DNA of 64,000 nt from Acanthosepion lycidas (Eukaryota > Mollusca > Cephalopoda > Sepiida > Sepiidae), in NCBI GenBank assembly GCA_963932145.1, contig OZ010582.1, positions 19,110,826 to 19,174,825 of the forward strand. The letters run 5' to 3'. Numbering within the stretch: position 1 is the first letter of the stretch; each line of letters opens with the position of its first letter. The translations under genes and the position numbers were made by a program. The notes under the pieces are model-generated. The model saw only the letters and a program-made list of their open reading frames with translations. It was not told the origin of the DNA and made no database searches. Shown one piece after another: positions 24,901 to 40,267 of this stretch.

Positions 24901-27900
24901 TTTTAAATGTTTTGAGTAAATTAAGCAAAGAAATAGATTGATTTTTCTGCTTGAAAATATCTGCATATTGACAATCAGGTTAGTTTTCAGGTTGACAAAA
25001 TACATAATCATTTTTATTTCTTTTTCTAATTGTATTTACATATTTGCAGCTATGCCATTGCAATGTCTCTTCAGAAAAAGCAGAGAGTCATTTACACTTC
25101 CCCTATCAAAGCTCTCAGTAACCAGAAATACAGAGAATTGTTTGAAGAATTCCAAGATGTTGGTCTCATGACTGGGGATGTTACCATCAACCCCACAGCC
25201 AGTTGTCTAGTTATGACCACTGAGGTAAGATTTTTATTTTTTTTGTCAAAATTTTCTTTGTTGCATGTTTAATGAAATGTTGGTTAACATTATTTTCTAA
25301 CTATAATCTGACACAAGGCCACAAGTACAAAGTAACCAGTTTAAGTTACTGCAATAATAATGGTTTTTAAGTATAACTTCCTGTTATAATAAAGAAATCA
25401 GAGCTATTGCTTTAACTGTTAATTTTTAAGAATTTGCTTGAGATAATTTAAAATTCTCACTTATTGTGATATGAATTAGGATATTAGTAATTTGTGGTTT
25501 AAATTTTTTATTAATATTGACAGATGTTTAAAGAATAACTAGAAATGGAATCTGAGTGTGTGCCAACAAAAAGGAATTGGCTTTATTGATCAAGGCTATC
25601 AATATTCCAAAATTAACAAGGCAGCATAATTATTGAGAAAAAAAAAAAGAAAAAACGATCAACACCATGAAAGGATTGTTTCTCTATTGGTTGAGATACG
25701 TTCTAGCTTGATGACCATAAAAACAATTCTTCTATTAAGATAGTCATTGGATTTAAAAGAACAATTCTGCTGTCATTCATGTTGCTTTGTTTAACAAGAT
25801 AAATTTCGCCTCAATCTAATGCTAATCAATTGTTTGTACAAAAAAACAAAAACAAATACACTTTTTTATTTCATTAATTAAAAAAAATTAAACATTAACT
25901 TAAAATCAAATTTATTTTTTGTGATTTTTGTTTTCTTTTACTTAATGATTAATGTTAAGCTTACATAATGATATGAGTGCACTCCTCCATGAATTCTTTT
26001 TTCTTTTTTACTATAAAATGTTAGTTTGTTTTGTTTATGATTTGTTTTTCTTTTAAATATTTCTTTTTAAAGATTTTGCGAAGCATGTTATACCGAGGAT
26101 CTGAAGTCATGCGAGAAGTGGCCTGGGTCGTTTTTGATGAAATTCATTACATGAGAGACAAAGGTAGAACTTTTTGCAGTCTTTAAATTGTCATTCTTTG
26201 TGTGTTAGGATTTTTGGCATTATGATTTTGTTTGTTTCTTGTGTATTTTTTCAGAACTGCTTTTATTTTACAATTAAAGTTGTTTTTATTATTTGCTTTA
26301 TTTAGAGAGAGGTGTTGTATGGGAAGAGACAATTATCTTATTGCCTGATAATGTTCATTATGTGTTTCTCTCTGCCACCATTCCAAATGCCCGCCAATTT
26401 GCTGAGTGGATATGTCATCTACACAAACAGGTATTTCAATTTTCAGCTTGCTACATATTTTTTTTTTTTTTTTTTCCCTTCAACTGTACCACAAAAGCAT
26501 AATGAATTGTAATCATATTTTGTAATCTTTCATTTTATAAAAGAAAACAAACAAAAATGAACAAAGAAACTGCATGTCTAGAATCATATTAACTAGCAGT
26601 AGAGCCCGGCATTGCAACAGTAAGAGATAGATCAAGTATCGACTATCATAAAGACTGAAAAATAAAATTGACAAAGATTATTGTTTAAGGTTGATGGACA
26701 TGCATGTCTTAATTAGTTTTATTTTATTTATTTTTTTTTACGAATTGGTCAAACTCAAACAAAAACATTGTTTTCAATCGTTATGAGTCTACCGATTGAA
26801 TAGAATTTTATTATAAACAATTGTCTTGTAAATGGAATTGTTAAAGCATTCTTAATGTAAAAATAAAGAAGAAAGTGTGCAAGACAATAAGAAACACTAC
26901 CTGCCAAAAAAAAGTGAAGTTTTGTTGAAATCGGTTGAAAAATGTAGGAAATCCGATCCCATATATGAACGAACACACAAACAACCAACCTGGGTTTTAT
27001 AATAAGTATAATTCGATATGAGTTGTCCCACTTTCATTAATGCCTCTTAATCGTGTTTTCAAATTGATTTCATGCAAAAACAATTGTTTTTCCAATTTTT
27101 GGTGCTGTCAGAACCACCACAAGGTAATTTTACGTAGTCCTGTGAAGTTTTGTTGAAATCAGTTTAAAAATGTAGGAAATCCGATCCAATATATAAACGT
27201 GTATACACACACACACACACAATCTGCGTTTTATAACAAGTAAGATGATAATAATAAATCACAAGCTAAAAAAAAAACAGGATTGCCATATATACTTGGG
27301 TATAGTGCAAGTTTTTATAATCAGTTTTTTTACTCCAGAAATAAGGGACTGCACTATGAACAGAAAATATTTTGGAAGATGTTAAAAATCATGCATTTCA
27401 GTGACTGGTTGCTCTATACATGGGTAAATTTTTTCTTTTTTTTTTTTTTTTTCTTTTTTTCTGTAGGGCTTAAAATTCCTGCAAAAAAAAAAAAAAAATA
27501 AAAGATTCAGTGTTGCACTAAATATGAAGTCTGCTTATACACGAGTATATATGATCAGTCTTTTATTTGCATCTTAATCATTTACTAGAATGAAGTTATT
27601 TCAGTACTCTTTATATTTTTTATTTATTTATTTATTTATTTTTTTTTTTTTTAAGTTTGTGAATATATATTTAACGAATATATAATGTTAAAACAGACAA
27701 GTGGTATTTTTACAATCTGATTATTACTACCACTTGATAGTTCTTAAAAATGTAGGTTTCATTTGATTTAAATTTCCAATTGATTTAAATTTTTCTGCAA
27801 TTTAGCTGTGTCAGCCATTATTAATTTTTTTTACTATTTCTTACATCTTAATTTTAGTTGCAGTGAAAAGCTAGTTAAATACTAGTTAAAAATTAATCTT

Positions 27901-29536
27901 AATATATTAATGATGGTGTGATTGTCCCCCTTTTCTTTTGCTTATACATTGATTGTAGTGATTTGCATTTTGATACATCTCTCAATCATGGTGCTCCAGT
28001 TATTAACCCTCCGCTTCCACTTCTGGTTAGCATGATTTTTCTAAAGCTAGAAAGAAGTAATCATTAAATAAAAACCTTTCTTTGTACTTGACTCTGGTAA
28101 TATAACAAGCATTTGTACATTAAAAAAAAAATACATGATTTGAAGTAAAACTCTCCACTAAACAAAAACAAATGCAGGTTTTAAGCAAACAAATACCGGT
28201 AGTAGTAAAGGGAGGAAAAATAATAATAATAAATTTTTTTTCAGGAGGGTTTTGGGTGGATTGGCTGAAAAATGATCAGTTCTGTTGCCATTGTATGCTC
28301 TGGTTGTTTGCATATTATGAATTTATATTTTCCACAGTTTTGTCTTCAAAATTAACAATATAAACTCCTTTTTGTAGATCCTATGTGATGAAAAAATGCA
28401 TTGACATGAATAATTTTCTTCAAATAAAATATTTCAGTCAATAACTTCATACTTTCAAGGAGTTTCTCCGCCATTTTAAAAATTAGTCATGTCTATAATT
28501 AAACAATAAAAACTTTTTTTTTTTTTTTTTTTTTTCTTTCCTAGCCTTGTCATGTTGTGTATACTGATTATCGACCAACACCATTACAACATTATATATT
28601 TCCTGCTGGTGGGGATGGCATTCATCTTGTAGTAGATGAAAATGTAAGTAACTTCCAATGATCTTATTTCGAGCTACACAATTTTCCTTATGGACAAATA
28701 AGATTTAGTTATGAAGACTGCAAAGATGGTTCTTTTGAAAGTGAGCCTTAAAGTCATTTTTTGTCATTTTTACTCTATCAGAATTATGCTACTAATATTT
28801 TTTTTTCTCCCACATTAGTAGCCCAGCTTATTTTAATAGTACACATCAAAAATGACAAGTAATAAAATTCAATATTAAGTAAGACTGGGCTTTCAAAACT
28901 AACCATATCTTACAACCATACCCCTGATATCAGAATGGTTGCAGCATTATAAGATGTAAAGATTAATTTATAATAGGAAAATTTCTTTACTGTTAATGCC
29001 TTTTGTGCACTAATATCCATTTTGGTAAAACAAAACCATGACTAATAAAATCCCCAAAATGGTAATTTGTAAGAGAGATAAAAATTCCCTTTTTTGCTAT
29101 ATACTTTTTCATTTACATTATTTGGACTATTTTCGCCATATTTATTACGTTTCGGCGGTGGTTGGAATGTCAAACTGAACCCTTTATTTCGCTCACTGGG
29201 CTAGACTGTTCTAGTTCCACGTGCCATGCATAATGGATGTCAGTTATCTCCTGTTAATTTTCCCTCTGAAAGTTCTCCACTGCCTTAACCGGGTATTGAA
29301 CTCACACTCTGAGTTCTGTCACTGGATCTAACCAATGCCTTTATCACTGTGCCATGCCTTGAGGACAACTGTGTATGAATTTCTGGGTATTATAAACCTA
29401 ATGTCTTCAGCAAACATTTTTACCAGTGCTCATATTGCGGCTGAAAGGAATAAATGTGGCGACAAAGATGAGGACAATAGTCCGAATAATGTACATAATA
29501 CCTCATCTCAGAAATATAGACAGACTTTTTCATTTC

Positions 29537-29567
<31 letters not shown>

Positions 29568-30102
29568 GCTCCTTCCTTGTGAGACATTGTTTTTCGATTT
29601 ATTGTCTTCTAGCTTCCCAACATGTTAAATTGTAATAATATAAATTCTTACTGACTAAGTGATTAAGCTTTCTACATTTTTCTTCTAATTTCTGAAGATA
29701 TCATTAAAGATAAATCAGAAAACATTTCAATCTTGCCATCTTCTTCAAATTCTGTATTCATCTGGATGAAATGTGTCGCAAAAACTTTTTCCCAGTTTGT
29801 CATACTTTTTTTCTTGTGTGTTTTAAATTGATAATAAATTCTTTCAGGGTGAATTCAGAGAAGAAAATTTCAGTACTGCCATGCAAGTCTTACAAGATGC
29901 TGGTGGTAATGCAAGAGGAGACATGGGTCTGAGAGGACGGAAAGGTTCCATCAAAGGTATGTTTATTTGATTCGTTTTTATGCTTTTATTCTGTTAATAT
30001 TGTGATGTCTAATATTTCACTAGTAAATTTTTGAACAAAAATGAAAGTCTATTAAACTTAAATTTACGTTCAGTAAAATATTTCTTTTGCAATGATCTGA
30101 TT

Positions 30103-30133
<31 letters not shown>

Positions 30134-31203
30134 CCCCAGATAATTCTAATTGTTACAAAATTGTCAAAATGATTATGGAGAGAAATTTTGCACCAGTTAT
30201 TGTGTTTAGCTTCAGCAAGAAAGATTGTGAAGCGTACGCACTTCAACTTACAAAGCTGGACTTCAATTCAGGTATTTTCCTTATATTTCTGTTATTTTAT
30301 AAATCTGCTTTCTTTTTAAAAGTTCAATAAATTCAAAAATCTTTGTTAGAAGCATGTTACTTTCTCTTTTTTGGAATTGTCCTTAGAAAAACATCTTTTA
30401 ACAATTTAAGCAATTTAAATTGTAAATTATTATAATTTAAGTATAATTTAATTATAAATTTATACAAGCATCTTTGTAAATATTGACAACTACAAATTCT
30501 AAGTACTCAAATAGAAACCAATAATTTTTGATTTTATTCTGTTATGGCGTGAATAGAAATTTATGAGATTATCTTTATTAGTGGATTTATAATAGACACA
30601 GTTTAACATGATATCAAGGAAAGATAATGTATTGTTTGTTTCTGTTTCAGAAATAAATTCAATTGTATGTTTGATATTTAGTTTAATTACAAGAAACATA
30701 GAATTATAAATCAGAAACAAACAATACATTACCTTTCCTCATATGTTAAGCTGTACTGACAATGATATAAAACTGTTTATTGTAAATCCACTAATAAAAA
30801 CGACCTCAAACTTCTATTCACACCATAACAACAAAATAAACTCTGGAATAATTATTAGTTTCAATTTACAAGTTTTATAAATCTTAGAGTTGAGTATTTT
30901 TATATATTTGTGACTGATATTTTTCTTTTCTTTTTTTTTTTTCCTGTAGCTGAAGATAAAAAACTGGTGGAGGAAGTTTTCAATAATGCTATCGATAGTT
31001 TATCTGACAGTGACAAAAAATTGCCACAGGTCAGTTTGTATTCTTAATTTTCTTTTTTTTGATTAAGTGAATTGATTTCATTAAAAGAAATTTACTGCAA
31101 TTTATTTCAATACTGTACTTCATGTATTTATGAAACTAAAACAAGTTGTTATAGGATTTTATTGATATCTATTGTCTGTAATTAAAAATTTAAATTAACT
31201 GTC

Positions 31204-31238
<35 letters not shown>

Positions 31239-34178
31239 TTAAAAAATTAAATCTACAATTTAAACATTTTTTGTAGTTCTTTTACATTAGAATTCTTTAT
31301 TAGAAATGTATTTTTCAAAGAAAATCTTAAGTTTTTTTTATTTATTTTATTAATTAAACAAATAAAAGAAACTTTCAGAAGACAGTAATTTGTGAGAATA
31401 TGTGCATACCATTTTGAATAAATTTCCTGAAATGTTTTAGCACTGATTTCTATAAGTCATTTGAATTTTAAAATCTAAAAATCCTGGTTTCTAAAAATAA
31501 TTTTTTTTCTTTGCAGGTTGAAAATGTACTTCCATTGTTAAAAAAAGGTATTGGCATTCATCATGGTGGACTTTTACCACTTTTAAAGGAAACAATTGAG
31601 ATTCTCTTTGCTGAAGGTTTAATTAAGGTAAATCATAAGGATTTTAATCTAAAAAAAGAAAAAAATCCTATTTTCGTTGCAATTATTTCATTATTGCCTG
31701 AAATTGTTTGTGCCATTAATTCATGAAAAGGAACAAGAATGTTTGACATTTTCATTGTTGAACTCCTCAGAATAATTGGTTTCATTAAGACAGTTTATTG
31801 AAGCAGCTTTTCTAATCTTTTAGCAACAGTACATTATTTTCCTTTTTCATTACTGCTGAAATTATATCCATCTAACAAATTCAATTTTAGTTTTTATTTT
31901 CTTTACTCCATGTGGAATTATGACAATCCATATAGTTGAAATTTCTTCATTGACTAAATTTGTGCTTAAAAGGTTTGGTAAATTATTGATATGTGACTGA
32001 TGATAATATTTGAAAATCATTACTTAACACTGTTTCTTACAAAACAAGGTGGCGATGAATTTGAATAAATAAGCTGAATATTTGAACTTAATGTAGGGTT
32101 TATCAGTATAATCTAGTAAGATGATCTCTCTCATCCCCAACTAGGATTTGCACCTATGACAATGTATTATTATCTACAAGAAAAAAGACTGCAAATGAAT
32201 ATGCTCAGGGTCATAAACAATCCAACATTTTGGTTAAGTCTACTTTTTAGCTATAAGAAACCAATAAAGGTGATTAATCGGAACTTATTTAGCAAAATTG
32301 CTATTTTATTCCCACCCAGAACTCTAAGAACCATGGATAATAATTTTTTTTTTCTCTATGATTTTACCCCAAGCAAGGCAATAATACCATGAAGATGCAA
32401 GGAGTTACTGGGGGTGAATCGGTAAACCTATCTAGTTCTATTGGAAAGAAAAAGTAAAATCTTTGGAGTTTAGGTGGTAACATTAGAAGTGTAGTTAAAC
32501 TAAGCATGTCTCATTCAAATTGCATGTATTCGGGTAGGGTAACTTGCATAAGTGATGTTCCATAACTACTTATTTGAAGATAGTTTAAGTTGCATTTTAA
32601 AAAAAAAAAAAAAAAAAAAAACCCTTTTGGTATGGTAGGTTGGTGCCTATTAAGACATGGAATTATCTATCAGCTTATATCTTATTACCCTCCCAATCCT
32701 ATTTCTGTGTGTGGTGGGTTAAACATCAAGTAAAGGAGTGGATTTGCCTGTTCACATAGGCATATAATAAAGAAAATTCAAAAATCTTTTAATTCACAGC
32801 TTCAACTAGAATTTGATCTCCATTTTCTGTACTGATGAGTTCTTTCTCCTTGTTTATAGTGTTTATTTAAATATTCACTACCTGTATTACATGAATATTG
32901 TCAGGTTATTATAAAAAGTTATTCTACTTTATATTAGTTACCCCCTCCCCCACCACCACAACCAAAAAAAAAAAAAAACTTCTGTTTGTCAGTTGTTCAT
33001 TTATATAATTTAATTTTAGGCCCTGTTTGCCACAGAAACCTTTGCAATGGGTTTGAACATGCCTGCAAGGACTGTGCTCTTCACGACGGCTCGTAAATTT
33101 GATGGCAAAGACTTCAGATGGGTAAGTTAGACGTTTTTATTTTGGTAACGAGATTTCAGAAAAGATTTGAAAATTTTGTTTTTGTTTTCATTCAGTTACA
33201 TACCATGTGTGATACACACTTAGGCGATCATGTATCTTTCGATACATGACTGATGAGGCAGATTTTTTCTCGCAGTAGGTTGTCATTTCTTTCTGCCGTA
33301 GACCAGTTGCCATCCAAGGCTATAGAAACCTGTCCTACTATTTACCCATAGCTGGGGGAGAAGAGGATTCTTACCTTTCCCAAGGGTATTAGCACATAAT
33401 GGATTCAACTGGAATTTGAACTTGGCTCTCTGATTCCTCAATCTGAGCTGCTATCCATTTATTAGATTATTTTCTAACTTTATCAGCCCTAAAGAAATGT
33501 CAATTCTCATTTACCTGGAGTAATTGTTGAAAATTTATCAATACTGTTTTTATGAAGTAATTATGATTTTCTTCATGAAAAGATTTACAACACCAATCAA
33601 GATTAACATTATCAAAATAGTGAACCTCTGATTCTGCATTGTTTAGATGAATATATTTAAATATTAGAAGATTGGTGCAACACAATCTTCCTATTGTTAT
33701 TTCCTCATGTTTTATGCTAAATTAAGCTTTATATTGTTAATATTAACAGTTCCCTAAAGAAAAAAAAAAATGCCAAAATCATTTAAATATGGATTGGCAC
33801 TTCTGCTGAGGACTAGTGTTGCATGTGTGCACATCATCTTTGATTAAAGTGTCGCTCCTCAACCTAAGATCAGTGTAGCATCTGCACATGCTGCTTAACT
33901 TGCTGTTTAGTTTTTACCATGCTGTTCAAGCAGCAGAACATTAGTATAGTGTATATATTGTTTGTTTGCTAAACTCCCAGGGCAAATAATCATTTGTTCA
34001 TTTTATCTGTTTACTTTAACGTGACAAGTTACAAAGAAATATTCAGCAATTTTTATGAATGATATTAGTCTGAAGATGTGATTTTATGCTAAATATTCCA
34101 TGACTATTAAAATCCTTCATTTTCTTTTCCCTTGAAAAAAAAGATAGGATCAAGTGATATATTATGGTTAATACTTGA

Positions 34179-34210
<32 letters not shown>

Positions 34211-34366
34211 ATCTGGTAATATATTTCTTTTGACAACTTATTTACAACCATAGGAAATTTTATTAGTTAATAAGTGAATTAAAATATTTTTCATCATTTT
34301 ATAAATTAGAAGACAATTAGATTTTATGCAGTTATAATCATAATTATTAATGGAGGCCTTCTGTGC

Positions 34367-34404
<38 letters not shown>

Positions 34405-34434
34405 TTCTGCATTTGATAAATACTTACATTTAAA

Positions 34435-34467
<33 letters not shown>

Positions 34468-37400
34468 ACTTCTGGTGAGTATATTCAGATGAGTGGACGG
34501 GCTGGTCGTCGTGGTATTGATGATCGTGGTATTGTCATTCTTATGGTTGATGAGAAAATGAGCCCTGGTTCTGCCAAAACAATTGTTCAAGTAAGTAAAT
34601 TTGACTCTACAGAAACCATGTTTCCAAAATGGAAATGAGTTTCTATGAAGATTTAAAAAAAACAAAAAAAACTCTTGCTTCACGCTAAAATAATTTACAA
34701 AAAATTTTGTTTCATTGTAATAAATGAAGTTATTTAAAATGTCTTATTTTAAATTCCAAATGCTTTGGAGTAAAGAATAAAAGGTTGGCATTTTCTCATC
34801 CAAAAATGAAGTCTTCTATCTTTGATATAGAAGTAAAAAATAAAATAATTTTCTCTCTGAAGTCAATAAACACATCATAGTAATCCACTGAAAATGAAAG
34901 TTCAAACAACTCGGAAAGATGAAGCTTATTAATGAATTGAAAATTGATCTTTATAATACTTGCAGTACTTCTTGAAAATGTTATAAAATTTTTGCTCCTC
35001 TGATAATAATCGAATCAGTATTTGGTAAACAACATTTCTCTCCCTTTAAATGTAATCTCTATATGAGAAAATATCAGCTAAATACTCTTGTTACCCAGTC
35101 TCAGTGTTTTAAATGCATTTAAAAATGTAAATACTATAACTGACCCTCTGCTGAATGCTGTTGACCATTGCCCACTCTAAATGCCAAAAGGTAGCATAAT
35201 ACATAAATGAAGCACCACATAATTTTCTTTTGTTTTTTTTTTTTATTTGATTTGAAATTAGCAAATGATTTTTCTTTATTACAGGGAGAACCTGACCCTT
35301 TGAACAGTGCATTCCACTTGACCTATAACATGGTTCTTAATTTGCTTCGAGTTGAGGAAATTAATCCTGAATACATGCTGGAGCGATCTTTTTACCAATT
35401 TCAAAATTATGCTTCAATTCCTCAACTTTTGGAATGTAAGCATTTAATAACGATTTCCAAGAATTCTCTGTTTTGTTTTTAAACAGTTTTATATTTTTAT
35501 TGTTTGTTGTTGTTTCTGTTGCCAGTTATTCAGTGCCTGTTATTTCCTTTTAATTGCAAATACTTCTAAAATCTTACTTCCTTAATAGTATTTGTAAATT
35601 TCTTGACTAAAAGGATTATTAAAGTTGATGTTCATACTTTTAAGGAATATTTTACTGAATGTTCACATTATATTCATAGCAGTAAATAAAGAAATCTTAT
35701 TAATTCATGTTAAAATTCAGAAGGACACCATTTTTTGCTATTGTCAGATTCTTTTATTTACATCAATAGTATTATCTCAACTTAGACTAAAATTTCTGCA
35801 TTTGAAAAGAATGAAATGTAAAAAAAAAAAATACATTCTAAATGTTTTCCACCTTCAATAAAATGACTAAATTGTAAACCATTATTAGTTGAAACTCTTA
35901 CATCACTTGGATGATTACTTGTTTTTCTTTAGTTTCATCTTGATCAGTAAAATTAACATTGGTTTTGTTGTCAAATACATGGCTAGACCCTTTCTTCTTT
36001 TTTAAGTAAATTCATGAAAATGTTCTCTTTAAGAAATCTACAGAAGTAAAGCATGCTTTTAGTTTATTCTTAGCCTTAATTCAGACTTTTTTCTTTTTCT
36101 TCTTTTTCTATTTAGGTTTGCGAAAATGGGAGAAAGACTACAGTAATTTGACTATTCCAAATGAGGATCAAATTTCCACTTATTACAAAATTCGACAACA
36201 ATTAGACATTTTGTCTAGTGAATTACAAAGTTTTATTACAAAGCCTCAATATATCTTACCATTTCTGCAACCTGGCAGACTTCTCAAGGTATGGATATTC
36301 TTTTTCTGTTGAACCCTCTTTGGAAATGACTAAAGAATTTTAAGTTTCATGTGAAGTGATACCAATTTCCTAATTTAGAGAGGTGGTGGATAAGATGTAA
36401 TTCTAGTCCAGTTGTTATTGATGTCAACATAACTTTTTGAAGCAATAATGTTTAATGTGACTTGTGTTATTGAAACAATTTGTCAGGAAATTATTGAATG
36501 TTAACCAGTGGACTGATTCTTTAATTTTATATTGAAATTGTTTACCAAATTTGTCTGTTGTCATGCATCTTGCTTTCTCAGAGTGAAGATAATACATCAA
36601 TGCTTGTTCTATTTTAAATGAAAAATAATTCAGAGTGCTGGAAGTTAAAATTTTTCTTTTGTTTTCAGGTGAAAAATGGAGAAGATGACTTTGGATGGGG
36701 TGCTGTTGTCAATGTACAGAAGAAAGCTAATCAGAGTAAAGTGAGTAAAAATTTATTTCTGATTTAAAAGTTACTCTTTGGATCTTCTTTCTACCGAAAG
36801 TTTTTGTAGAGTGCAATTTAAAGGTTCAAAATGCTCAGCAATCTTTTCAAATAAAAATCTTTGAAAAAGTTACTTAGGAAGATTTTGACAATATTGCTTC
36901 TTGTAAACATAAAAATGATTTAAATATCAAAAATTTATTTTAATGTGATATTGAACTCTTCAGAAAAGATAAGAAAAAAAAAATTAGAATTCTTGAGAAT
37001 ATTAAGATCACTTCATTAAATTCATATTTTTAGACAGTCAAAACTAAATTGTTTTTGTTGGTTATTTGATATTCTAGCAAATGACATTTTGCTTACTATT
37101 AATTTTCAACTTGTGTGAATGTTTTTGTTTTTAAGTCTGAAGCTGAAGTCCAATATGTTTGTGAGGTTCTACTCCACCTGAGCCCTGAGACTGCACATGC
37201 CAGCAGTAGTGCATCAATCAAACCTTGTCCTCCAGGCAAAAAAGGGGAAATGCAGGTAAACTGATCCTTCTTGCTTAAAGTATCATGGGTCTTCTGGCTA
37301 AAAAGAATGTTTTCTTCAATCAGAGCCTATTTTCAAATTTCTTTTGCCTCTTAAAGTATTGCAACTCTTGATTAATACTTTTTTTTTTTTTTTTTTTTTT

Positions 37401-37959
37401 TTTTCTTTTACCAGAAATAAAAATTATGTAGATATCCTAGTTTAATTTTTTGAAGACATTTTCACTTTATAAATAATTTTTTTGTAATGCATCTGCATTA
37501 TTTAAATTTTGGCTATTGTAGTCATCTTTCTTACCATAGCAATGTTTTGCCCACCGGACTGTCTATATTGATCCAGGGAATTTTACAATTTTTTTTTTTT
37601 TTTTTTTTTTTTTACTAATGTTTACCATGTACAAGGCCTGAGGGCTACTCAGAGTAGAGGATCACTGACTGAAGACAGTCATTGAATAAGTGTTAAAAAT
37701 AAGGGGATGCAGTTTATAGATATGTGTGAAAGACAACTGTTAACAATAGACTTGATTGTAGTTGTTAGGAAGACAGCAGTTCTTGGGAAGAAGCTATCCA
37801 TGTGGAACTTAAACTTAACTAATGGAACATGAAGGGAATGATGGTGGTTCACCTCAATATATGTGGTGTGGTAGGCTAGAGTTTGGGGAATTTTCATGGA
37901 AATAGTGATAGTAGCAATGTTTTGGCTGTAGAAATGGGGTTGCAAAATGTATGTATATT

Positions 37960-37993
<34 letters not shown>

Positions 37994-40232
37994 TTTCATT
38001 ACTGATACAACTGATATGGCAGCAGTACTCCATTCTATGCCTGATTTGGCTCCTGTAAATATAGATCATAGCAGGAGTTGCCGGGTATTTACTGTGTTGC
38101 AGTAGATGGAACCAACCATTTTTCCAGCATCTTTAGCAATGGATTGTATGTACAAGTTCCACTTGAGGTTTGGGGTAAGCTTAAGTCCCAAAAGGCAGTC
38201 AAGGCAAAGGGTGCTCCTTGGAGGAACATCCGTTCATTGTGATGGATGGAAACTCAGAGCCAGCTTGGTGATGATTGAACATTACAAGTTTGGTTTTTGA
38301 GGTATTGAATGTGACCAACCAGTTTTTCCTCCATTGAGATTTTTAAAACTAGGTCAGAGGAGAGATCAGTAATCAGGCTCTGGTCATCTAGATTTTTGGA
38401 TGTGAACCTTGTAGTATTATCTGTATAGATATTCACAATAAATCTGAGTATGCTCTTATGCAGATCACTAATATCAAGTGGGAAGAGGGTTGGACTGTTA
38501 GATGAAACTTTGGGGTCACCTGCATTGATCACATGTGCCTCAGAGAACTGGCCATTAACAACTGCCTTCATGTCCTTATTAGAAATGACTTGATAATTGA
38601 GAAAACTCTTCTAGTAATTTCATGGCTGGATAGCTTGTGTAGTCGTAACCCCGTAGGCCACACTGAAATCAATGGCCTTACATATATCTAATCTGATTAT
38701 CCTCATGATGTGTTTATTGTCTAATGCCTCAATGTTTCTGTAATAACAACTTTTTTGTTGATTATAGCATCAAGAGTTTGCTGATGACATTGAAGAGACT
38801 GTTGAGCTGATATTGAAGTGGGGATGGGCACTCACCCACATTCTTGAAAACTGGGCCTTCCATAGACTTGGGAAGGATTTTTCCTTTAGGCAGCTGTTGA
38901 ACAATTTTGTTAAGATTAAAGATAACTCGGCTAATATTCTTAAGGACAACCACTGGGATTTAAGACTTGAGACTTCCTGGGCCATAATAGAAATATTACT
39001 AAGTTTGTGCTCTGTGAGGTGAGAAAAGTCAGGAAGAGTGTGCCCCTTGTCATCTAACATGAAGGCAAAGATCTTTGCGAAGGGCTGGCTTAGATTGTTA
39101 CAAGACTATGCTACCTTGAATTTTGAACTCCTTACTCCAGCTCATGGTCTTTTTGACAATTTTGCTTTAAGCAGGCACCTCACTAAGCACTTAATAAATA
39201 AGGCCTTGTGTCAATTATTTCAACAAATATTTTCCCAATTAACTGGTTTAGATTTTTTTGATTAATTCTCTCATTCCATGAAAAAAACAAATAAAACTTT
39301 TTTTCCCTGCCCGTTCACTTTTCTATCACAATGTACAATCTAGTTTTTGCCCTGTTGTAGGTTGTCCCTATCTTGGTACACTTGATTCAATCCATCAGTT
39401 CTGTTCGACTTTATATACCAAAGGATTTACGATCACCAGACAGCAGACTAAGTGTACTGAAATCTATTCAGGTAAATAAAGATGATCATTTATTCAGTTT
39501 TCCTTTTTATTACCTTACTTGTAAATGTTGAGAATGAGTTGCCCCTCTTAATAACTTGTTTGGTATTCGTCTTGGGAGGTGACACTAGCAATATGGACTG
39601 ACCTCGTTGATATACAAATTAGCTGCTTATTAATTATATTTTAAATATTCAGAAAATGTTGTATATATACACATATGCACACATTATTTTATTTATTTTT
39701 AAAAACTTTACATGTTTGCAAAAATAAATACTGTTAATCATTTGTTGTTCTGCCTTTTAAGTAGTATAAAAAATTTTCCCTATGTGAATTTTTGTTACCG
39801 TTAAACTGATTAGAATTTACTTTAAAATAATACAATTTATGCAAAAATTAACTTTTGTATATTTCAAAGATAAACAAAAATGCCAATTGAAACTTACAAT
39901 TTATATAAAGTCATTAATTAAGCCTTTTTAATTTTGCACGATTTTTTTTTTTTTTTTTTTCTAGGAAGTTTTACGTAGGTTTTCTGGTGCCCTCCCACTC
40001 TTAGATCCAATTGATGACATGGGAATCAGAGAAAAGGGTTTAAAAGAAGTAATCAAGGTAAACATTGTTGTGTGTTTTTTTTTTTTTTTTTTTTTTCCTC
40101 TCTATCTTACTTGAAGCTATTTTTTATTCCCGCTACTTGATGAATGGTCAGAAGTACTTGAGCAAAAATACTGTGATGAAAAGAAAAACTAATAAAAAGA
40201 TAGCTAATTTCTTATTAGTCGAGATGCTTTTC

Positions 40233-40267
<35 letters not shown>

